Below are positions 27,950 to 35,640 of a stretch of 64,000 nt of DNA, in pieces (position 1 is the first letter of the stretch; every line of letters starts with the position of its first letter). The translations under genes were made by a program, and so were the position numbers. Below the pieces are notes generated by a model, which did no database searches, was not told where the DNA came from, and saw only the letters and a list, made by a program, of their open reading frames with translations. Source of the DNA: Neotabrizicola shimadae (GTDB lineage: Bacteria; Pseudomonadota; Alphaproteobacteria; Rhodobacterales; Rhodobacteraceae); the NCBI RefSeq assembly GCF_019623905.1, contig NZ_CP069370.1, positions 1-64,000 of the forward strand, written 5' to 3'.

Positions 27950-28672
27950 TCATGAAGCGGATGTCAGTTCCGCCAGGATCGGCAGGCCGAGGTTGCAGCT
28001 TTCCACTCCGCGGGCAACGCAGATCTTCAAGACTTCCATGATCTCGGACGGCGATGCCCCGGCCGCCAGCGCGCCGCGGATGTGGCGGCGAACGCCGGGG
28101 GCATACATGTGCGAGATCGAAGCGTCGAAGGCGATCGACAGCAACTCGGTCTCCTTTGGGGTAAAGACACCATTGGCATAGATCCCGGTACCGGTGGCCA
28201 TGAAGGCATCGGTCCATTCGGGATCGAGCGCCAGGAACGGGTCCCAGGCGGCATTCCACTGGCCCATGGCCTGCATCCGGTCGACGGACGGGGTGGCGCC
28301 CCTGGGCCGCGCCGCCGCCGCGATGGCCTCGGGCCCGGCCTCTTCGATCAGGATCGGCGCGCCCAGGCTGCAGGAGTGCAGCGCCATGACCGTCCCCATC
28401 TTGATCAGGGTCAGCAACTCCGCCTCGGTCGCGCCGGCTGCAAGCGCCGCGCGCATATGGCGGCGCGTGGCAACCGCGTCCAGGCTGGTGACCGCGACAT
28501 TGACCGCCACCGCCACCAGCTCGACGAAACGGGCCGTCAGCACGCCGTTTCTCCAGCTGCTCAGGCTCATTGCCGCCACGGCCGAGGCCCAGGCGGGATC
28601 GCGCCCGGACAGCAGCGCAAAGGCGCCGTCGTCCCAGGGGCCGAGGGCGGCGCCGTCTCGTGCTTCGGACAT
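27950..28672 (-). CDS. Carboxymuconolactone decarboxylase family protein (two repeats)
   Basis: The 240-residue protein carries two CMD/AhpD-like repeats. The first reads FVELVAVAVNVAVTSLDAVATRRHMRAALAAGATEAELLTLI, the second TELLSIAFDASISHMYAPGVRRHIRGALAAGASPSEIMEVLKI. The AhpD CxxC pair is absent at the usual place (the residues are Ser/Leu and Ser/His), so peroxidase activity is unlikely. Decarboxylase-like or scaffold roles are possible. The ATG at 28672 has GGAG 7 nt upstream; the ATG at 28678 is too close to it. It is encoded behind the Rieske, VOC and BKACE genes, consistent with a catabolic operon. Confidence 0.85.
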   Translation of the reverse strand: MSEARDGAALGPWDDGAFALLSGRDPAWASAVAAMSLSSWRNGVLTARFVELVAVAVNVAVTSLDAVATRRHMRAALAAGATEAELLTLIKMGTVMALHSCSLGAPILIEEAGPEAIAAAARPRGATPSVDRMQAMGQWNAAWDPFLALDPEWTDAFMATGTGIYANGVFTPKETELLSIAFDASISHMYAPGVRRHIRGALAAGASPSEIMEVLKICVARGVESCNLGLPILAELTSAS

Positions 28673-28705
28673 GGTCATTCTCCTTGTCTGCCTGGTTTCT
28701 GGCCG

Positions 28706-29014
28706 TCAGGCGACGGCCACCTGCACCTGGCCGTTCTCGACCCGGGCCTGGTAACAGGCGACCCCCGAGCCGGGGACGCCGACGATTTCGCCTGTGGTCA
28801 CGTCATAACGCCAGCCGTGCGCGCGGCAGCGCACCACCTTGCCTTGGAGGATTCCGTAGCCAAGCGACTGGCCGGCATGCAGGCAGGCATCGGCGATGGC
28901 GTGGATCGTGCCGTCCACGTTGAACAGTGCGACGGTCTTGCCATCGACCTCGACCGTGGTCGACTTGCCGGGCGGAATCCGGTCCAACGGCAGGACATCC
29001 TTGAAGTCGGGCAT
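28706..29014 (-). CDS. Rieske [2Fe-2S] ferredoxin
   Basis: The 102-residue protein is a stand-alone Rieske domain. Cluster ligands are visible as ACLHAG (Cys-X-His) and VVRCRAHGWRYD (Cys-X2-His), 17 residues apart. Such ferredoxins pass electrons to oxygenases or reductases; no terminal oxygenase alpha subunit is in the window. The ATG at 29014 gives the normal start (MPDFKDVLPLDRIPPGKS); the frame is open further upstream, inside the preceding gene. It lies between the VOC and CMD-like genes in a leftward operon. Confidence 0.93.
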   Translation of the reverse strand: MPDFKDVLPLDRIPPGKSTTVEVDGKTVALFNVDGTIHAIADACLHAGQSLGYGILQGKVVRCRAHGWRYDVTTGEIVGVPGSGVACYQARVENGQVQVAVA

Positions 29015-29048
29015 CGTGTCGTACTCCTCGTTTCGGGTGGTGGTGGTC

Positions 29049-29438
29049 TCAGTCGGGTTCCGGTTCGGGAAAGGCCAGCGGATCAGGCTGCCAGATCGCG
29101 AACATGTTGCCGGCAGGATCGGCGAGGACCGCGACCCAGGCGGTGCGAGGAACGGCCGTCTTCGGCCGCACCACTCGCGCGCCCATTTCCTCGGCCAGCG
29201 CAATCGAAGTGTCGATGGAGTCGACGTTCACGAATTGCAGCCAGCCCTTCGGATCCTCGCGCGGCCGGTATGTCAGGCCGCCACCCACCTTGTCCTTGTC
29301 GTCCGGGTCAAGGTGGATTCGCCAGTAGTTCAGCCCTTCCAGCTTTTCCATCTGCCAGCCGAACAGCGACCGGTAAAAGCCCGCCAGCGTCCCAGGGTTG
29401 TCGCCGTAGATTTCAAAATGCGTGATCTGGCCCGCCAC
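29049..29438 (-). CDS. VOC family protein
   Basis: A single-domain vicinal-oxygen-chelate protein of 129 residues with the motif GQITHFEIYGDNPGTLAGFYRSLFGW and the closing DPAGNMFAIWQPDP. I prefer the GTG at 29438, which follows GGGAG at 7 nt and starts just before the first beta strand. An ATG at 29480 would add 14 residues with weaker translation signals. Membership in a BKACE/Rieske operon suggests a lyase or dioxygenase-like step, but the substrate is open. Confidence 0.82.
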   Translation of the reverse strand: MAGQITHFEIYGDNPGTLAGFYRSLFGWQMEKLEGLNYWRIHLDPDDKDKVGGGLTYRPREDPKGWLQFVNVDSIDTSIALAEEMGARVVRPKTAVPRTAWVAVLADPAGNMFAIWQPDPLAFPEPEPD

Positions 29439-29514
29439 CTCAGGTCTCCCGTTTTCGAAGGTCTTGTGGTGGCCCGCCATGGGCGAGCCACCGTTCCGCT
29501 ATCCGTTCGGACTG

Positions 29515-30684
29515 TCAGGCCTTCTTGGCCAGGATCGCTTCCTGCACTCTCCGCACCGGCTCCGGCGCGATCATGCAGGCGGCGATCGGGTGCGAGTCGC
29601 CCCCAAGAACCGCCGGCTTCAACTTCCCGTCGGTCGGCCAGGTCAGGAAGCCCGGGTTGAACTTGGTCGGGTTGGGCGGCATGTCGGCGGCGCGCAGCGT
29701 CTCTTCCACGCTGTCGTACCAGACGCCCACCTTCATCATCTCGCGCGCTTCCTTGGCCGTCGCCACCTTGCGGCCGAACTCGTTGGCCAGCCGCACGACG
29801 CCCTTGATCTGGTCGACCGTGGTCTTGCGCTCGCCATGCGCGCCCCAGAGGTTGTCCTCATTCCCCACCCGGATATGCTGGCCAAGCACCAGCGACATCG
29901 CCGAGATCGAGATCAGTCCCCGCATGCTGGACCAGAAGGTGTTGACCGACCCCTGCGGCATGCGCTGCAGGAAGTTCATCAGGTCGAAGGGGTTGCGCCC
30001 CAGCGTGCCGCCGCCATAGGCGCAGATCGCCACGTTCAGCGGGCCCATGTAGACGCCCGCGCGAAGCAGCCGCTCGATGATCTCCCACTGGTGGATGTGG
30101 CCGGGCACGAAGTAGGGCTGGATGCCGTTCTTGCGCAGGCGCCGCAGGTGCTCGACGTAGAAGGCGGGGGTCGAATCCACCACCATGCCCGACCATGCAG
30201 CCATGACCTTGGGGTCCTCCATGTGGGTGCCCTTGACGTCATCGAGCGAGAACATCGAGGCGATGTCCCAAAGGGTGGACCCGGTGGTGACGGTCACGAA
30301 TTCCGGCTTCGGATCCAGTTCGGTCAGCATGTGGCGGGTGTCGTAGTCGAGCCAGGCCGCCTTGGCGTCATCGGTATGCGGCGCGAAGGAGATCGAGCCG
30401 CCGACCTGGATGATCATGTCCGGCACGGCTTCCTTCACCCGCTTCAGGAGGTAGCAGTACTCGTCGAAGTTGGTGGAGCCCATGCCGGTGGCCGGGTTGC
30501 GCACGTGGAAGTGCAGCACCCTTGCGCCGGCCTCGTAGCAGTCGACTGCCGCCTGCACCTGTTCGTCCCAGGTCAGCGGGATGTCCGGCGCGTCGCTGGG
30601 CAGCCAGGCCGGCCCATAGGGCGCGGCGGTGATGATCAGCGGCGCCATGTTCTCGGGCAGGATGGAATCGTCGGTATAATACAT
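29515..30684 (-). CDS. 3-keto-5-aminohexanoate cleavage-type protein (BKACE, DUF849)
   Basis: BKACE enzymes condense a beta-keto acid with acetyl-CoA and release acetoacetate plus a new CoA ester, using a metal ion. The 389-residue product has the metal-binding His pair in VLHFHVRNPATG (His58 and His60), GGSISFAPHT, and a later GHIHQWEIIERLLRAG. At about 390 residues it is longer than the usual 270-310, with insertions in the middle and at the C-terminus. The ATG at 30684 follows AGGAG. Acetoacetate produced could be used by the atoDA CoA-transferase encoded at 58-59 kb. The specific keto acid cannot be predicted. Confidence 0.88.
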   Translation of the reverse strand: MYYTDDSILPENMAPLIITAAPYGPAWLPSDAPDIPLTWDEQVQAAVDCYEAGARVLHFHVRNPATGMGSTNFDEYCYLLKRVKEAVPDMIIQVGGSISFAPHTDDAKAAWLDYDTRHMLTELDPKPEFVTVTTGSTLWDIASMFSLDDVKGTHMEDPKVMAAWSGMVVDSTPAFYVEHLRRLRKNGIQPYFVPGHIHQWEIIERLLRAGVYMGPLNVAICAYGGGTLGRNPFDLMNFLQRMPQGSVNTFWSSMRGLISISAMSLVLGQHIRVGNEDNLWGAHGERKTTVDQIKGVVRLANEFGRKVATAKEAREMMKVGVWYDSVEETLRAADMPPNPTKFNPGFLTWPTDGKLKPAVLGGDSHPIAACMIAPEPVRRVQEAILAKKA

Positions 30685-30872
30685 GATCGTCTCCTTTGGG
30701 TCGGGTTGCACCCCGGGCCGGGATGCGGTTTCCGGCGCGGCGATTGAGCTGCCGCCGGCCCGGTAGCTACCGGGCGGGCCAGTCTGTCTTTGGGGCCGCC
30801 GCTGCCTGCGCAGCGTCTTGATCCGGGCATCGCCCCCTTGGTCGGGGCAAAGTTGCCGGGCGGCCCCTTTCG

Positions 30873-31163
30873 TCAGGGATCGCGCAGCCGCGGCGCGGGC
30901 CGCAGGGGCACGATCTTCGCCTGGGCCAACGCCTCCTGCATTTCGTTCCGCAGGCGCTCGATCCAGCCCTGGCATTCCGACAGGCGTTCGGCCTGCGCGG
31001 CGTCGTGGCGTTCGACAAGATGCGTCAGGGCGCCATCCACGTCGCGCAGTTCCTGGCACATGTCGCTGAACGCCGGGTCGCGGGCGGCAAGCGCCAGAAC
31101 GGCCCCGTGACAATCGGGAAAATACCGGGCCACCGGATCGTCAGTCGCCTTTCCCATCGCCAT
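30873..31163 (-). CDS. Small uncharacterised protein
   Basis: The 96-residue product is mostly helical with no signal peptide. It has a Cys in YFPDCHGAVLALAARDPAFSDMCQELRDVDGAL and a long charged helix (HDAAQAERLSECQGWIERLRNEMQEAL). GGAGGA stands 5 nt before the ATG at 31163; another ATG at 31157 is possible. It is about 190 bp upstream of the BKACE gene on the same strand and divergent from the winged-helix/TPR gene. I do not know its function. Confidence 0.65.
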   Translation of the reverse strand: MAMGKATDDPVARYFPDCHGAVLALAARDPAFSDMCQELRDVDGALTHLVERHDAAQAERLSECQGWIERLRNEMQEALAQAKIVPLRPAPRLRDP

Positions 31164-31391
31164 CACCGTCCTCCGACTGCCGCCGCCGAAAATGACGTTA
31201 GGGCCGACATGGCGGTGAGGGACGTAATTAACGCAGTGGCCAAGGGTAAATTGCAGGACGAACGGGGATGTGCAGGGAGGCTGGCCGCGCTACAGAACAC
31301 CCGGACACGCCGCGCCACCAACGCGGGCCAAGTACATGCATTCCTGCTATGATATTGACAGGTTCCCGGCAGGCCTGAGGATTCGTTATCA

Positions 31392-33131
31392 GTGCGCAGA
31401 GCTATCGACGCCATGACCGTGGAATCGCCCGCGCAACGAGCCGGCGCCCCTTCTGACACTGAAGTTCGCCGTCAACTCGAGCGAATCCTTGCCAGCGACG
31501 GCTTTCAGGTGTCGCCGAGGCAGCGCAGGTTTCTTGATTTCGTCGTCACCGAAACGTTGGCTGGCCGGGCCGAACGGATCAAGGCCTATGGGATCGCGGT
31601 CGAGGTCTTCGGTCGGGACGAAAGCTTCGACGCCCAGAACGATCCGATCGTCCGGGTCGAAGCCGGCCATCTTCGCCGCGCGATGGAACGCTATTACCTC
31701 GGAGCCGGCCGCGACGACCCGGTCATGATCACGATCCCGAAGGGCGGCTATGTGCCCCGGTTCGACTGGACGGAGGACCCGGCCCCGGATCAGCTTCAGG
31801 CGGCGCCTCCGGACCTGCCCGTTGCGCCCCGGCGCTGGCGCACACCCGTGACGGGGCTGGTGGCACTGGCTGCCCTCGTCCTGCTGGCCACTGCGATTGC
31901 GGTCTTTCGTCCTTTCGCTGCCGGGGACATCCCGCTGCGCCCGGATGTGCCGCGGCTGCTCGTCCAGCCGTTCGAGGATCTCTCGCAGCCCGACACACCC
32001 TCAGCGCTTGCGCTTGGCCTGACCCAGGAGGTGATCGGCCAACTGGCCAAGTTCCGTGACATCGTCGTGCTGACCCGGGACCAAGCTGGCCTGCCTGTAC
32101 CTTCGGGGGCGGACGCGCCGCGCTACATTCTCGCGGGGTCGGTAGATTCCGACGACTCGACGCTGCGGGTGCAGGCGCGCGTCGTGTCGCGCCCCGATGG
32201 AGCGGTGCTGTGGGCCGACAGCTATTCCGGCGACCTTACGGTGGCACGCGTATTGCAGATCGAACGCGAGATTGCCGCCCAGGTCGCAACCGCCCTGGGC
32301 CAGCCCTATGGCGTGATCTTCCAGGCCGACACGGCGCGTCAGGTCGCTCGCCCGCCCGAGGACTGGGCGGCCTATGCCTGCACGCTGTCCTACTACGAGT
32401 ATCGGGTCTCACTTGAACAGGCGAACCACCAGCGGATCCGGGACTGCCTGGAACGGACGGTGGCGGAGTTTCCCGGCTATGCGACAGCCTGGGCGCTGCT
32501 TGCCCAGGTCTACATCGACGAGTTGCGCTTCCGGTTTCCGCCGGCCTCGGGTGCCACCGGTTCGCCTTACGAGCGCGCTCTGGCCGCAGCCGAGCGGGCG
32601 GTTGCGCTGGAGCCGACCAACATCCGTGGGCTGCAGGCGAAGATGTTCGCTCTGTTCTTCGCGGGCGATATGACGGCCGCCGCCGATGTCGGGCGCAAGG
32701 CGCTGGCGATCAACCCGAACGACACCGAACTTCTGGGCGAGGCTGGCTATCGTATCGCTCTGACCGGGAACTGGGACGAGGGCTGCGCGCTGGTGGAAGC
32801 GGCGCGCGCCCGCAGCCAGGGCCCATTCGGCTATTACGAAACTGCCCTCGCTCTTTGCGACTACATCCGGGGCGATCTTGAAGGGGCCGCAACCTGGATC
32901 CGAACGGCGAAGATGCACGAGAACCCGCAGTATCACCTGATCGCGGCGATCATCTTCGCCGAGAAGGGTGACCCGGCCTCCGCCGCCGAGGTGGACTGGA
33001 TGCGCCAAAACGCACCGCATCTGGTGACCGACACCCGCCGCGAGGTCGCGCTCCGCGTGGGCCGCGCGGAGGACGTCGACCGGTTCATGGCCTCGTTGGC
33101 GAAGGCCGGATTACCGGAACGCGCGGATTGA
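31392..33131 (+). CDS. Winged-helix / TM / FlgO-like / TPR protein
   Basis: This 579-residue protein has four parts. An N-terminal DNA-binding-like domain spans about residues 20-120 (FLDFVVTETLAGRAERIKAYGIAVEVFGR and DPIVRVEAGHLRRAMERYY). One TM lies near 150-170 (VTGLVALAALVLLATAIAVF). A FlgO/TolB-like domain is marked by LLVQPFEDLS and YILAGSVDSDDSTLRVQARVV. C-terminal TPR-like helices complete it. The N-terminal module recurs in membrane-anchored regulators and adenylate-cyclase-associated proteins, so a ToxR/CadC-like one-component regulator is plausible. The GTG at 31392 or the ATG at 31413 could be the start. It diverges from the leftward BKACE operon and may regulate it. Confidence 0.78.
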   Translation: MRRAIDAMTVESPAQRAGAPSDTEVRRQLERILASDGFQVSPRQRRFLDFVVTETLAGRAERIKAYGIAVEVFGRDESFDAQNDPIVRVEAGHLRRAMERYYLGAGRDDPVMITIPKGGYVPRFDWTEDPAPDQLQAAPPDLPVAPRRWRTPVTGLVALAALVLLATAIAVFRPFAAGDIPLRPDVPRLLVQPFEDLSQPDTPSALALGLTQEVIGQLAKFRDIVVLTRDQAGLPVPSGADAPRYILAGSVDSDDSTLRVQARVVSRPDGAVLWADSYSGDLTVARVLQIEREIAAQVATALGQPYGVIFQADTARQVARPPEDWAAYACTLSYYEYRVSLEQANHQRIRDCLERTVAEFPGYATAWALLAQVYIDELRFRFPPASGATGSPYERALAAAERAVALEPTNIRGLQAKMFALFFAGDMTAAADVGRKALAINPNDTELLGEAGYRIALTGNWDEGCALVEAARARSQGPFGYYETALALCDYIRGDLEGAATWIRTAKMHENPQYHLIAAIIFAEKGDPASAAEVDWMRQNAPHLVTDTRREVALRVGRAEDVDRFMASLAKAGLPERAD

Positions 33132-33506
33132 GTGAGTTGGCCCCGAAGGCATTTGCGCGCTCGCCCTGACACAGGAACGAGGAATCCGAGATGTGGACCT
33201 GTCGAGGCTGAGGAACTTGTTTGCCGCAGAATGACGGAAGTCGGGGGAGAAGGCACTTAGCAGGCCCTCTAGACGTCAGCGGGCCGGAACGATCCGCGCT
33301 GACCGGGCTTCCGGCCTTTGCGTTTCATCGGCGGAAGCGGCCGACACATGCGCACAGGCGCCGCTTTCATCGTCCTGCGGCCAGGACGCGGGGCAATCCG
33401 GATCGCCTGCAAGTGGCACCGCTCAGGCGGTGGAATGCCACATCACTGCTCTGCTTGCCGTCGCTCCTGCCGTTTCGGCGCGGTTGGCGCTTCTGGTTTT
33501 CCTCGT
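33132..33506. other. Gene-free stretch
   Basis: Apart from short frames without ribosome binding sites or family features I see nothing in these 375 bp. They separate the winged-helix/TPR gene from the DoxX gene, which end facing each other. Confidence 0.4.
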
Positions 33507-33884
33507 TCAGAGACTGGCGGCGAACGCCAGGATCAGCCCACCGACAAGACCAACGTTGATCGTGAATTCTGAACGCATCCACGTCCTGTCCGGTGTCTTG
33601 GTCCTCCAGAAGTCCAGAAATGAAAGGCTTGCAGCAACGGTGAAGGCCGCCAGTCCAAGCGCCGCCCAAGGGCGTAGCGGGCCAAGCACGAGGCAGAGCC
33701 CCGCCACGATCTGGAACGTCGAAACCGAGGCGAGCAGCGGCCCAGGAAGGGGCCAGCCTCGACCGGCAACCATTCCCCTGACTGCCTGGAAACTTCGGAA
33801 ATGGTCGATCCCGGCAAAGACGAAGATGCCGCCCAAAAGGAAGTAGCCCAAGGCAGCGGCATAAGGGGTGATGTCGAACGTCAA
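33507..33884 (-). CDS. DoxX family membrane protein
   Basis: The 125-residue product has four hydrophobic helices: PYAAALGYFLLGGIFVFAGIDHF, LLASVSTFQIVAGLCLVLG, PWAALGLAAFTVAASLSFL and TINVGLVGGLILAFA. The DoxX/DoxX-like pattern GIDHFRSFQAVRGMVAGRG is visible. The first convincing start is a TTG at 33884 behind GGAAGGA; an ATG at 33962 would add 26 residues that look like untranslated leader. The protein may take part in redox or quinone chemistry at the membrane, as other DoxX proteins do, but the role is unproven. Confidence 0.7.
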   Translation of the reverse strand: MTFDITPYAAALGYFLLGGIFVFAGIDHFRSFQAVRGMVAGRGWPLPGPLLASVSTFQIVAGLCLVLGPLRPWAALGLAAFTVAASLSFLDFWRTKTPDRTWMRSEFTINVGLVGGLILAFAASL

Positions 33885-34179
33885 GGGGCCGTTCCTTCCG
33901 TAGTTGCAAAGTGCCGCCGTAATTAGGGCACGACAGGAACCCTTCGATCGGATTGTGCCCATCGATCGAGACCTGGAGCGCCTAGGCCCCCATTATCCAC
34001 TGCCGTGCCTCGATCCACTCAATGCCTTCTCCGCGCGACCATTGCTGCGGGCGATGACCTTGAGGGCTATGCCGGCGCCGCAGGCCGGCGGTTCAGGGCA
34101 AGCACCGGCGGTCAGTCTTGGCACCCCCTGATCCGTCATAGTGACGTTCCGCAAACGCCGTTGGTGGCCGTTCCGGGAG

Positions 34180-34866
34180 TCAGGATGTGGCATTGCCAAT
34201 CCGGTATCTCTCAAGCGGCGCGCCGCGCACCCCGCCCTTGACGATTGCGTCAACCCAGGCTTCTGCGAGGCGGATGGCCTCTTCGATCTCCAGCGCCTCC
34301 TGGTTCAGGCTCAAGACGATCCAGGTTCCGTCCAGCATCGCCATCAGGCCGACCGCAGCCAGGCGCGTGTCGAGCAGTGGGTTGCCGTTCTCGGCCGCGA
34401 GACGCCGGAAAATGTCTTCCAACACCCGCAGATAGTCCTTGTAGGTCTGGCTGTGGATCTCCTGCAGCACGTTCCCGGGCCGCGTCATCGTCCAGAATAC
34501 GGCCCAGCAGCGCAGCACGCCAGGGTCGATGACGACCATCGTCATCGATCGGATGAACGCCTTCATCTGCGCCGCCGCGGTGTCGTCCGCGGCGGCGACG
34601 GCTGTCTTGATGACCTCCAGATGCGACAGCGTGAGGTGCTCGTAGGCCTGGGCGACCAGGTCTTCCTTGTTCGCGTAGTGATGGTTGATCAGACCGACCG
34701 ACACTCCCGCCTCGGCGCTGATCCTGCGGATCGACAGGCCGTCGTGACCGTCTTCCGACAAACATTTCAGCGTGGCGGCTATCAAGGCATCCTTGCGGTC
34801 CAACGTGGCTTTCCGCTCGGCCTTCTTTGTACGCTCGGGCGACATCGTCGCCGCAACTTGCGTCAT
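34180..34866 (-). CDS. TetR family regulator (BetI-like)
   Basis: The 228-residue protein has the TetR HTH near residues 24-70 (ALIAATLKCLSEDGHDGLSIRRISAEAGVSVGLINHHYANKEDLV). Its BetI-type effector domain includes WAVFWTMTRPGNVLQEIHSQTYKDYLRVLEDIF. The ATG at 34866 follows AGGAGGAG. Two nearly identical 18-bp imperfect palindromes lie at 34973-34990 and 35249-35266, flanking the region between this gene and the autotransporter gene. It probably represses itself and the autotransporter-hydrolase pair. The ligand is unknown. Confidence 0.9.
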   Translation of the reverse strand: MTQVAATMSPERTKKAERKATLDRKDALIAATLKCLSEDGHDGLSIRRISAEAGVSVGLINHHYANKEDLVAQAYEHLTLSHLEVIKTAVAAADDTAAAQMKAFIRSMTMVVIDPGVLRCWAVFWTMTRPGNVLQEIHSQTYKDYLRVLEDIFRRLAAENGNPLLDTRLAAVGLMAMLDGTWIVLSLNQEALEIEEAIRLAEAWVDAIVKGGVRGAPLERYRIGNATS

Positions 34867-34972
34867 CCGGGTCTCCTCCTGAGTCGCGCGAGTTTGGCAT
34901 ATGCCATGATCGCGCAGCGCCCCGTGCAACCGCCATCCGACTTGCAGGGTGTGGACAGCTAGATTGCTAGAA

Positions 34973-34990
34973 AATGGACAGATGTTCAAT
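34973..34990 (-). promoter_or_regulatory. Predicted TetR operator 1 (upstream of tetR)
   Basis: On the minus strand this reads ATTGAACATCTGTCCATT, an imperfect palindrome ATTGaAC-N4-GTcCAtT. It lies about 107 bp before the tetR start and matches operator 2 at 14 of 18 positions. Confidence 0.6.
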
Positions 34991-35248
34991 GTCCGAAATC
35001 ATACTGTGGCCTATGATGCGGCGATCCGCCGCCTGACGGACGATGGCGACCACACGATTTCGCCGGGCCGGAAGCCTGCGGTTTGGGAGATATTACTTTT
35101 TGTATTAGTATCTTACGAGTTTATTGCCTGCTGATTTCTTGCTTCTGTGGGCAGGCCGGAAGACGGAAGATAAGCCGCGCCTCGGGGGGCGACGACCCGT
35201 CGGTCTATCGGCTTCCCGGCTCGGACACTCAGGCGAATCCGCAAAAAT

Positions 35249-35298
35249 ATTGAACGAGTGTCCAATCTTTCTTGACAGCCCCACCGTGCTGGTAGTAT
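35249..35298 (+). promoter_or_regulatory. Predicted TetR operator 2 and promoter for the autotransporter
   Basis: ATTGAACGAGTGTCCAAT (35249-35266) is an ATTGnAC-N4-GTnCAAT palindrome. A perfect TTGACA -35 (35272-35277) lies 5 bp after it, and TAGTAT (35293-35298) serves as a -10 with 15-bp spacing, slightly short. Repressor bound here would block the promoter of the giant autotransporter gene. Confidence 0.6.
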
Positions 35299-35640
35299 CG
35301 CAGTGCCAGAAGAAAGCGGCGAAGTGGGCATTGGGCCCGGGCTGCAAGACGAAGGCCAGTTGCGACATGGGCACGGGCGGGAGCTGCGATCCGCGCCCCT
35401 CCGTCGCCGCGCTGCCGACAGAGAAGGATTGGTCATTCAATACCGGGCGCGCGCGTCGCGCCCGAACCAGCTTGTGCAGCCGGAACCTAGAACGGGTTCC
35501 GACCGACAGCGGGCAGCACGACAGGACGGCGCTGCCAGCAGTGCAACCGGGCCCGACCCTGCCGGGCCCGCTGGCTGGGCCATGTCCTGAAACCGATGAT
35601 TCAGCGGCCGGAATCGCCGCATCGAGGACAGGAGACGAAG
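35299..35640 (+). other. Long 5' leader of the autotransporter gene
   Basis: If transcription starts near 35305, about 335 nt of untranslated leader precede the ATG at 35641. The leader contains a perfect 8-bp stem (CGGGCCCG at 35548-35555 and 35563-35570) and a weaker GGAACC/GGTTCC hairpin near 35480-35500. No gene is seen. It may control mRNA stability or translation of this very large protein. Confidence 0.45.

Noticed and set aside
33992-34000. TTATCCACT, one mismatch from the DnaA box consensus
   Set aside because: A single near-match far from dnaA with no companions; too little for an origin.
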